The position numbers and the translations under genes were made by a program. Of a stretch of 5,139 nt of DNA, positions 1 through 5,051 are shown piece by piece. Under the pieces are notes generated by a model. It was not told the DNA's origin, did not search any database, and saw only the letters and a program-made list of their open reading frames with translations. This DNA comes from Hyphomicrobiaceae bacterium (GTDB lineage: Bacteria; Pseudomonadota; Alphaproteobacteria; Rhizobiales; Hyphomicrobiaceae): positions 1 through 5,139 of the forward strand of contig JANYHP010000289.1 in assembly GCA_025359005.1 (NCBI GenBank), given 5' to 3'. Each line of letters begins with the position of its first letter. Position 1 is the stretch's first letter.

Positions 1-111
1 GACCGCTTCAACGGGTTCATCGATCGTTACATCCCCAAGGCCCGTGTCTCACACCCATGGCCGGAGGCACGCTTCCGCGTCAGACACTCGAGGTGGGAGC
101 CCGGTGCGTGA
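1..111 (+). CDS. C-terminal tail of a probable group II intron-encoded protein (partial)
   Basis: The frame is open from the first base and stops with TGA at 109-111, giving 36 residues of a gene whose body lies off the window. The tail contains HPWPEARFRVRH followed by SRWEPGA. From memory, tails of the form HPxPxxRFxxxHPRxEPxA end reverse transcriptase/maturase proteins of some proteobacterial group II introns, where the last codons overlap domain V of the intron RNA. That overlap is seen here: the stop lies inside the domain V-like hairpin. No catalytic reverse transcriptase motif is in the window, so the call depends on the RNA structure that follows and on recalled family resemblance. 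The frame could instead be chance read-through of intron RNA sequence. Confidence 0.45.
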   Translation, partial: DRFNGFIDRYIPKARVSHPWPEARFRVRHSRWEPGA

Positions 112-169
112 GCAGCGCCCGCCGGGATCTGTGCGGGGGGCCGTCAGCAATGACCGTCCCTACCGCGAT
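97..169 (+). ncRNA. Group II intron 3' end: domain V, domain VI and 3' splice site
   Basis: Bases 97-129 (33 nt) fold like domain V, the catalytic hairpin. A nine-position lower helix (97-105 with 121-129) contains the AGC triad at 98-100. A two-base bulge follows at 119-120, then a four-pair upper helix (106-109 with 115-118) and a five-base loop. Canonical domain V is 34 nt with a 9-bp lower helix, 2-nt bulge, 5-bp upper helix and GNRA loop. Departures here are a G-A opposition (99/127), CC in the bulge, and a GAGCA loop. Bases 135-163 fold like domain VI: GTCA, GCAA tetraloop, TGAC, a C-C mismatch (142/155), then further pairs. A162 is left unpaired as the candidate branch-point adenosine. 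The intron would end with GAT at 167-169, seven bases after A162, which is the normal spacing. Whether the intron is whole cannot be judged, because its 5' part is outside the window. Confidence 0.65.
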
Positions 170-238
170 TGGCTGTTTAGCCGCGGCGGTTATCCCCGGC
201 CATCCGGTCATCGTAAGCCTGCGATTGGCGGAAGCCAG

Positions 239-319
239 CTACCCTACGTTCACAGACACGAGCGTCATGGTGTCGTTGCCGAAGATATCGATCACCTTAA
301 CGGCGACGGTATAACTAAT
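239..319 (-). pseudogene. Remnant: C-terminus of a probable DNA methyltransferase
   Basis: On the minus strand, a frame ending with TAG at 241-239 encodes VAVKVIDIFGNDTMTLVSV followed by NVG and stop. From memory this resembles the extreme C-terminus of adenine-specific DNA methyltransferases or associated restriction-modification proteins that end in VAVKVxDIFGNDTM-like strands. The frame stays open upstream to about 508. There it becomes low-complexity, without recognisable methyltransferase motifs (no DPPY-type motif, no FxGxG), so only the last 26 or so codons look like a conserved protein. The likeliest reading is a gene end cut off by recombination, next to the intron 3' end at 169. Without a database search the family name is tentative. 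Confidence 0.35.
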
Positions 320-323
320 TGTT

Positions 324-460
324 GCTGCCTCGCGGCAGCGATCGATACGCGACAGGGTCGAGACCCGCACATTTGTGGGGCTTGGCCGAGCGGCGCTTCC
401 GCCGCGAGCTAGAGCGTGGCCCTCGTCCAATTCGGCGGGGGACCGCCACGATTTTGGCGG
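324..460. repeat. Three GC-rich inverted repeats in a row
   Basis: Three perfect 6-bp stems occur within 137 bases: GCTGCC/GGCAGC (324-329 and 334-339, loop TCGC), GCGGCG/CGCCGC (390-395 and 400-405, loop CTTC) and CCGCCA/TGGCGG (443-448 and 455-460, loop CGATTT). None is followed by a T-run on either strand, so they are not convincing intrinsic terminators. Short stems like these also arise by chance in GC-rich DNA. Confidence 0.4.
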
Positions 461-520
461 GCCGGGCCAGACAATTGCTGCGAACGTATGTCGAATGTCG
501 GCATGCAATTATATAGAGGT

Positions 521-610
521 TTCAACGTTGACACATTCAGCGCCGGGCTCGGAGACCGGGGCGCCTGCCAGAGCGCGGTGAAACTATCGGTTTTGGCGTT
601 CAACGTGGAA
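521..610. promoter_or_regulatory. Pair of TTCAACGT near-palindromes upstream of the operon
   Basis: TTCAACGTTGAC (521-532) contains the perfect 10-bp palindrome TCAACGTTGA. TTCAACGTGGAA (599-610) is an imperfect 12-bp palindrome sharing the first eight bases. Their centres are 78 bp apart. The first lies beside a perfect minus-strand TATAAT (513-508) and contains a plus-strand TTGACA (528-533). The arrangement would suit a dimeric regulator binding two operators ahead of the SNF2 operon, but no regulator is known and chance is possible. Confidence 0.25.
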
Positions 611-620
611 AACGCAATAA
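593..620 (+). promoter_or_regulatory. Weak candidate promoter for the SNF2-SWIM operon
   Basis: TTGGCG (593-598) and CAATAA (615-620) are separated by 16 bp and lie about 90 bp before the preferred start of the SNF2 gene. Each differs from the sigma-70 consensus (TTGACA, TATAAT) by more than one base. The perfect TTGACA at 528-533 has no acceptable -10 box 16-18 bp downstream. This is the best pair I can find, not a firm promoter. Confidence 0.18.
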
Positions 621-698
621 AGGGGCCGTAACCGCCTTGGCGTGCGATCTTGGCCTGTTAACAGTCACGTGTATGAGCAACAACTCTAAAACTGTCAT

Positions 699-702
699 GG
701 AG
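699..702 (+). promoter_or_regulatory. Ribosome binding site deciding the GTG start at 709
   Basis: GGAG at 699-702 stands six bases before GTG at 709, a good Shine-Dalgarno distance. The in-frame ATGs at 673 and 697 have no purine-rich sequence at a suitable distance. A further in-frame TTG at 637 has AGGGG (621-625) 11 bases upstream, which is rather far. The site favours 709 but does not exclude the earlier starts. Confidence 0.4.
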
Positions 703-708
703 ACTAAT

Positions 709-3459
709 GTGCTCGCCACCGCGAGGCGGGGCGCGGTGTCTTTGGCGCCAGTTGTGACGCCGTCCGGCCACTTGAAGCTGCGGCCGGCGGACGGGGCAAT
801 CGAACTTGCGCTCGAGCAGGCAGAGCGCCTCACGCAGGCGTTCGCGCGCGGCTCGGGGCAGGGCTTGCTCTCACTCGGGTTCGACGATGCCGGCAGTCCG
901 CTGCCGCCGGCACTGGCCTATTGGCGGCAACTCGCCGCCCTCTACATCGCGGCGCTTTGCGCCGTGCCTGACGTCGCTGACAGTAAGGCCAAACCTACCG
1001 TAGCGCTGCCATCAGACGCAGCCTTCGAAACGATTGCCGCCGCCGTCCCGCCGATGCTCGGCTCCGAGTATATGTCGGCCAGCGTACTCGCGCAGTTGTG
1101 GCAGGACATTGATCACGCCCTCGATGATGACTTCGGCCATTCCGGTCTGTCGTTCGGCGCATTCCTGAAGAGACGCAGCCCGGCCTGGAACCTGGTCGGC
1201 CGAGTGCACTTCAATCTCGCCGAGAACCGCAAGGATGCAGACGCACCGTTCGCATTTCTCGCCACGTACACAACCAAGCTCTCAGCCACGGCGAAGCCGC
1301 AACATCTGTCGCTCGGCAAGGCGTTGCAAGAGTACGCCGCTGTTAACGACCACGACCGTCTGCTGTCGCTGCTGGCGCCCGTGCAGCGTGCCGCTGAGAC
1401 CTGTGGTTGGTTGCAGCAGATGGTGGCAACCGGCGAGATCTATCAGCCGCTGCGTTGGACACCATCGGAAGCCATGCGGCTTCTGAACGACGTGCCCGCG
1501 CTCGAAGCCGCTGGTGTTGTCGTCCGCATGCCGGCGACCTGGCGCATGGGCCGCCCCTCGCGGCCGCAAGTCAAAACGACCGTAGGCGGGGCGGCACCAT
1601 CGCAGTTGGGCCTCGCCGCCATGCTCGATTTCGATCTCGCCGTCACGCTCGACGGCGATGCGCTGTCGGCCGCTGAAATCAAACGGCTGCTGGCGCAGTC
1701 GGACGGGCTGGCTTTCATCCGCGGCCAGTGGGTCGAGGTTGATCGGGAGCGGCTCTCGCGCACGCTGGAGCAGTTCAAGGCTGTCGAGCAGCGCGCCGCC
1801 AGAGACGGGCTGTCGTTCGCCGAAGCCATGCGCCTGCTAGCCGGCGCTGGCATCGGCGGCGCTGCCGGCGATGCCGAAGCAGCGACAGCAGACTGGAGCG
1901 CGACGGTTGCCGGACCGTGGCTTGCCGAGAACTTGGCGGCCATGCGCCGCCCCAACACCGCAGCACGCGCCGACCCCGGTCCCGCGCTGAACGCGACCTT
2001 GCGGCCTTATCAGCAGGCCGGCGTCCAATGGCTGAATTTGCTGGCGAACCTGCGTTTGGGCGCGTGCCTCGCCGACGACATGGGGCTTGGCAAAACCATC
2101 CAGGTCATCTCGTTGCTGCTCATTTTGCAGCGTGACGCGGGCAAAGCTGCGCAGCATGAACGGCGCGCGAGCCTGCTGGTGGCACCCGCTTCTCTGCTGT
2201 CCAATTGGGCGGCAGAGATCGCGCGCTTTGCGCCGGGACTAAAGGCCCTCATCGCGCACCCCTCAGCCATGACGTCGGATGATTTGAAAGCGCTCGATCG
2301 TGCCGCGCTTGTCGGCGTCGATCTCGTGATCACCAGCTACGGCACGCTGTTGCGAGCGCAGAACCTGGCCAAGGCAGCTTGGCGGTTGGCCATTCTCGAC
2401 GAGGCGCAAACGATCAAGAACCCTGGCGCTAAGCAAACCAAGGCCGTCAAGCAACTCGATGCGCTGAGCCGCATCGCGCTAACCGGTACGCCGATTGAGA
2501 ACCGCCTCGGCGACCTCTGGTCGATCTTCGATTTCCTCAATCCGGGCCTGCTCGGCACTGCCAAACAGTTTGGCGCCTTTGCCAAGAAGCTTGGCGACGC
2601 GTCCAACACAACTGCGAATGCCTACGCGCCGTTGCGCGAATTGGTGCGGCCCTACATTTTGCGGCGCTTGAAGACCGACAAGAGCATCATCAACGATCTG
2701 CCCGACAAGACGGAGATGAAGACGTTCTGCCAGCTGTCACCGGTGCAGGCGGCGCTCTATCAGCAGTCCGTGGCGGCACTTGCCGACCAGCTGAAGACGG
2801 CCGATGGCATGCAGCGCCGTGGCCTCGTGCTGGCGTTCCTGATGCGCTTCAAGCAGATCTGCAATCATCCCTCGCAGTGGCTGGGCGACGGGGCATGGGC
2901 ACCCGACGACAGTGGCAAACTCGCCCGCATGCGCGAGATCGCTGAGGAGATCGCGGCGCGGCAAGAGAAGATGCTGGTGTTCACGCAGTTTAAGGAAACA
3001 ACCGCACCGTTGGCTGCATTCCTCGGCGGCATTTTCGGCAAAGCCGGTGTCGTGTTGACCGGCGAAACGGCGGTTGCCAAACGCAAAGACCTCGTGCGCC
3101 GCTTCCAGGAGGACGACGATGTACCGTTCTTCGTTCTTTCGGTGAAAGCCGGCGGCGCCGGCCTCAATCTCACGGCCGCGTCCCACGTCGTGCATTTCGA
3201 TCGCTGGTGGAACCCGGCCGTCGAGGCGCAGGCCACCGACCGCGCATTCCGCATCGGGCAGAAGCGCAACGTGCTGGTGCATAAGTTCGTCTGCCGCGGG
3301 ACAGTGGAAGACCGAATCGATCAGATGATCGAGCGGAAAAAGCAGTTGGCCGGAGACTTCCTCGAGGGTGGCGGCGGCGAGATAGTGTTGACCGAGATGA
3401 AGGATGCCGAGCTGTTGGCGCTGGTGGCCCTCGATCTCAACGCGGCGCTCAAAGAGTGA
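709..3459 (+). CDS. SNF2-family DEAD/DEAH-box helicase (ATP-dependent DNA translocase)
   Basis: This encodes a cytoplasmic, ATP-driven double-stranded-DNA translocase of helicase superfamily 2, Swi2/Snf2 group. Counted from GTG 709 (916 residues), residues about 250-375 match the DUF3670 region typical of bacterial SNF2 proteins, with signatures such as AAGVVVRMP and IRGQWVEVD. The ATPase core follows: LRPYQQ (431-436), Walker A DDMGLGKT with K462 (456-463), the PASLLSNW strand, VITSYGTL, Walker B DEAQ (564-567), and LTGTPIENRLGDLWS (from 591). The second RecA lobe has MLVFTQF, motif V SVKAGGAGLNL (811-821), DRWWNPAVE, and motif VI with arginine finger region QATDRAFRIGQ (841-851). Length and motif set are complete, with no frameshift. 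The 709 start fits the RBS and puts about 10 residues before SLAPVVTPSGHL, as in relatives I recall. Starts at 637, 673 or 697 would add 12-24 residues. The SWIM gene follows 7 bp later. The physiological substrate is unknown. Roles in transcription recycling, repair or defence are possible but not shown by sequence. Confidence 0.95.
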   Translation: MLATARRGAVSLAPVVTPSGHLKLRPADGAIELALEQAERLTQAFARGSGQGLLSLGFDDAGSPLPPALAYWRQLAALYIAALCAVPDVADSKAKPTVALPSDAAFETIAAAVPPMLGSEYMSASVLAQLWQDIDHALDDDFGHSGLSFGAFLKRRSPAWNLVGRVHFNLAENRKDADAPFAFLATYTTKLSATAKPQHLSLGKALQEYAAVNDHDRLLSLLAPVQRAAETCGWLQQMVATGEIYQPLRWTPSEAMRLLNDVPALEAAGVVVRMPATWRMGRPSRPQVKTTVGGAAPSQLGLAAMLDFDLAVTLDGDALSAAEIKRLLAQSDGLAFIRGQWVEVDRERLSRTLEQFKAVEQRAARDGLSFAEAMRLLAGAGIGGAAGDAEAATADWSATVAGPWLAENLAAMRRPNTAARADPGPALNATLRPYQQAGVQWLNLLANLRLGACLADDMGLGKTIQVISLLLILQRDAGKAAQHERRASLLVAPASLLSNWAAEIARFAPGLKALIAHPSAMTSDDLKALDRAALVGVDLVITSYGTLLRAQNLAKAAWRLAILDEAQTIKNPGAKQTKAVKQLDALSRIALTGTPIENRLGDLWSIFDFLNPGLLGTAKQFGAFAKKLGDASNTTANAYAPLRELVRPYILRRLKTDKSIINDLPDKTEMKTFCQLSPVQAALYQQSVAALADQLKTADGMQRRGLVLAFLMRFKQICNHPSQWLGDGAWAPDDSGKLARMREIAEEIAARQEKMLVFTQFKETTAPLAAFLGGIFGKAGVVLTGETAVAKRKDLVRRFQEDDDVPFFVLSVKAGGAGLNLTAASHVVHFDRWWNPAVEAQATDRAFRIGQKRNVLVHKFVCRGTVEDRIDQMIERKKQLAGDFLEGGGGEIVLTEMKDAELLALVALDLNAALKE

Positions 3460-3466
3460 TCAGATC

Positions 3467-4441
3467 ATGGGTTATCGTGCCTGGAAGCCCTACGTGCCCG
3501 CCGCCAAGCGCCGGGAGAAAGCAGCCAAGACGCTCGCCAAAATGCAAAAGAGCAATGGCAACGTATCGCCTGTTGTTATTCAAGGACGGACGATTGCGTC
3601 CAGTTTCTGGGGCAAGTCGTGGTGCGATAACTTGGAGCGTTACTCCGACTACGCCAACCGCCTGCCGCGCGGCCGCACGTATGCGCGCAATGGCTCTATC
3701 CTGGACCTGCAGATCGCCAGAGGCGAGATCACTGCCAAGGTCAGCGGCTCCGAACTTTACACGATCAACATCAGCATCGGTGCGGTTGCGGCGGCGCGTT
3801 GGAAATCAATCTGCGGCGACTGCGCCGGGAGCATCGATAGCGTGGTCGAGCTGTTGCAGGGCCGTCTCGCCAAGGGCGTTATGGACCGCGTTTGCCAGCA
3901 GTCCGAAGGGCTGTTTCCTGGCCCAAAAGACATCAAGCTGTCGTGCAGCTGCCCGGACTGGGCCGATATGTGCAAGCACGTTGCCGCCGCGCTCTACGGC
4001 GTCGGGGCGCGCCTCGACGCGCAGCCGGAGTTGCTGTTCGTGTTGCGTGGCGTCGATGCCAAAGACATGATCGCCGGCGCGGGCGGCGTGCTCGCCAAGC
4101 CAAAGCGCGCCGCTGCGACGGCCAAGGTGTTGGTCGACGACGATGTCGGGGCGCTGTTTGGCCTCGATATGGCAAGCGAGGGCGACACGACGGCAAGCCC
4201 AGTCGCCGCCTCGGCTGCTGCAACGAAAGATGAAATGCCGCAACGCGCGGCAGCACGGGACAAATCAAAGTCTGCTGCAAAGCAGAAGGCGCCGAAGTCG
4301 AACGCCAAACCAACGATCAGCGCGAAGCCCCGCGCGGCCAAGTCAACGAGCCAAGTGGCAGGCAAGAAAACGCCACAACGCGCGACGCAGGGCACAATCG
4401 CACGCAAGAAGACCGCGCGCGGTCACGCAGCGATGACCTGA
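3467..4441 (+). CDS. SWIM zinc-finger protein with basic C-terminal tail
   Basis: This 324-residue protein has a SWIM zinc-binding motif, CSCPDWADMCKH, with ligands C160, C162, C169 and H171 (CxCx6CxH). SWIM domains are thought to bind DNA or proteins. The preceding region carries the usual signatures of stand-alone bacterial SWIM proteins: WKPYVPAAKRREKAAK, RTIASSFWGKSWCDNLE, YSDYANRLPRGRTY and VELLQGRLAKGVM. After the finger come QPELLFVLRGVD and a VDDDVGALFGLDM segment (223-235). Residues about 254-324 form a Lys/Arg/Ala/Pro/Ser tail without predicted fold: 18 basic and one acidic residue between 260 and 319. ATG 3467 is chosen because family similarity begins there. The upstream extension to 3404 only re-reads the end of the SNF2 gene in another frame. 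Seven bases separate it from the SNF2 stop, with weak AAAGAG (3451-3456) as RBS, so translational coupling is likely. It probably partners the SNF2 ATPase. Confidence 0.93.
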   Translation: MGYRAWKPYVPAAKRREKAAKTLAKMQKSNGNVSPVVIQGRTIASSFWGKSWCDNLERYSDYANRLPRGRTYARNGSILDLQIARGEITAKVSGSELYTINISIGAVAAARWKSICGDCAGSIDSVVELLQGRLAKGVMDRVCQQSEGLFPGPKDIKLSCSCPDWADMCKHVAAALYGVGARLDAQPELLFVLRGVDAKDMIAGAGGVLAKPKRAAATAKVLVDDDVGALFGLDMASEGDTTASPVAASAAATKDEMPQRAAARDKSKSAAKQKAPKSNAKPTISAKPRAAKSTSQVAGKKTPQRATQGTIARKKTARGHAAMT

Positions 4442-4785
4442 ACTGCCGTTTTTGTTGTTGCCGCTTTTCATCGCCGTCGTTGCTCAATTTAATCAACCGC
4501 ACGAACCCTCACCATCAGCTTGCTAAAATCGCAGCGGGTTCCTCCGCGCACGCAGAAACGACTGATGCCGTGTCACAGGCACCGTCCTTAGGATGAGGGA
4601 GCCCGGAGGTGTCGATTAACCGTGTAAAACTGCTAAAGCATGGCGCATTTACAATGCCAAGGGACGCAGTGATTTGCCGCCAACCGTCAATCGGCTGCTA
4701 TCTTATGACCGCGGTTGTGGGTGGCCAGTGGGTGGCAGTGAAGTTGTCTGCCCTCGGAATATTCCTTTCAAACGCCGGTATTTAC
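4442..4785. other. Intergenic region between the SWIM gene and the tRNA attachment site
   Basis: No convincing gene is present. One plus-strand frame (GTG 4609 to TGA 4791, 60 residues) has GAGGGAG (4595-4601) seven bases before its start. It has no recognisable motif and its stop lies inside the tRNA fragment, so I regard it as doubtful. An extended -10-like TGCTAAAAT occurs at 4521-4529 without a matching -35. A pair of GTGGGTGGC repeats lies at 4717-4736. No clear intrinsic terminator follows the operon. The nearest candidate is a 5-bp stem (4421-4425 with 4434-4438) whose T-run (4449-4453) begins ten bases too far away. Confidence 0.5.
4717..4736 (+). repeat. Two direct repeats GTGGGTGGC, 11 bp apart
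   Basis: Exact copies of GTGGGTGGC occur at 4717-4725 and 4728-4736, one DNA helical turn apart start to start, 50 bases before the tRNA CCA end. They match GTGAGGGGC of the repeats on the other side of the tRNA fragment at seven of nine positions. A role as integrase or excisionase arm sites is inferred from position only. Confidence 0.4.
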
Positions 4786-4830
4786 TGGTGATCCCGGCGC
4801 GATTCGAACGCACGACCTACAGATTAGGAA
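4786..4830 (-). tRNA. 3' fragment of tRNA-Arg(CCU), probable att site
   Basis: Read on the minus strand, the 45 bases form the 3' part of a tRNA. They comprise anticodon loop TTCCTAA (4830-4824, anticodon CCU), 3' anticodon-stem strand TCTGT, variable loop AGGTC, T-stem GTGCG, T-loop TTCGAAT, T-stem CGCGC, acceptor strand CGGGATC, discriminator A and encoded CCA (4788-4786). The T-stem pairs with one G-U wobble. The 5' half (acceptor GATCCCG, D-arm) is absent from the sequence at 4831-4875, though ACACA just past the loop still resembles the expected 5' anticodon strand ACAGA. The fragment cannot be a working tRNA. A 3' tRNA segment beginning at the anticodon loop is the classic footprint of tyrosine-integrase attachment, and a probable integrase start lies 220 bases away. 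Confidence 0.8.
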
Positions 4831-4920
4831 TGTGTTTTTTGCCGTCGCGATGACTTTTAATGTCTCCACTTGTCTATTTAAAAAAACATAACTTTCAATG
4901 TTTTAACAGATTTTCTTAAG
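4831..4920. other. AT-rich segment beside the att site
   Basis: By hand count 27 of 90 bases are G or C (30%), in strong contrast with the GC-rich genes to the left. It includes the inverted repeat AAAACAT/ATGTTTT (4883-4889 and 4898-4904, 8-base loop). Such AT-rich DNA next to an attachment core often provides bending sites for IHF-type proteins in integrase systems. I see no exact IHF consensus here. It also marks a change in base composition consistent with the start of foreign DNA. Confidence 0.45.
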
Positions 4921-4960
4921 TCTCGGGTGGGCATGGCGAGCCAGGCAAAGACAGCCTCGC

Positions 4961-5018
4961 TGAGGGGCTGGTGAGGGGCTGGTGCAATGTGGCTGGCAAA
5001 TGCTAAGTGAGGGGCTGG
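4961..5018 (+). repeat. Three exact 11-bp direct repeats TGAGGGGCTGG
   Basis: Copies lie at 4961-4971, 4972-4982 (head-to-tail) and 5008-5018. A degenerate TGTGGCTGG at 4988-4996 lies between the second and third. They sit between the att fragment and the start of the probable integrase gene, where arm-type binding sites for integrase or excisionase, or operators for the integrase promoter, are usually found. The repeats are seen directly. Their function is inferred. Confidence 0.65.
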
Positions 5019-5051
5019 CGCGAACGGTCGGCGTTAGGTGGGGAACAATCC

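Larger units (their letters stand above)
170..708. other. Gene-poor region between the intron end and the SNF2 gene
   Basis: No intact gene is supported here on either strand. Open frames exist but are short, overlap one another on both strands, and translate into low-complexity Arg/Ala/Pro-rich sequence typical of GC-rich non-coding DNA. Recognisable content is the minus-strand methyltransferase-like tail (239-319), three GC-rich inverted repeats (324-460), and the probable control region of the downstream operon (about 505-708). The left edge at 170 would be the 3' exon of the group II intron. I do not recognise its sequence. Confidence 0.5.

Noticed and set aside
324..460. GC-rich hairpins as terminators or a CRISPR-like array
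   Set aside because: No T-runs follow on either strand. The three stems differ in sequence and are unevenly spaced, so there is neither terminator nor array.
528..556. Promoter built on the perfect TTGACA at 528-533
   Set aside because: The bases 16-18 bp downstream are GC-rich (GGAGAC region) and do not resemble a -10 box.
666..671. CACGTG palindrome just before the SNF2 start region
   Set aside because: A six-base palindrome alone is too common to support a regulatory call.
1443..1958. Long minus-strand frame opposite the SNF2 gene (and a similar one at 2737-3282)
   Set aside because: It lies entirely opposite a gene with complete family motifs, and its translation is Ser/Ala/Arg-rich and low-complexity, as expected from antisense reading of GC-rich codons.
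3404..3466. Upstream extension of the SWIM gene into the end of the SNF2 gene
   Set aside because: The extra 21 residues only re-read SNF2 codons in another frame. Family similarity and a suitable ATG begin at 3467.
4421..4453. Possible intrinsic terminator at the end of the SWIM gene (GGTCA/TGACC stem, later T-run)
   Set aside because: The stem is only 5 bp with an 8-base loop, and the T-run starts ten bases after the stem, too far for a normal intrinsic terminator.
4609..4791. 60-residue plus-strand frame starting GTG at 4609 with a plausible ribosome binding site
   Set aside because: It has no recognisable motif and no homology that I recall. Its end is formed by the tRNA 3' fragment, so the frame is probably accidental. 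It is mentioned in the intergenic entry rather than called as a gene.
4936..4960. GCGAG/CTCGC inverted repeat before the tandem repeats
   Set aside because: The stem is only 5 bp with a 15-base gap and no T-run, so it is expected by chance.
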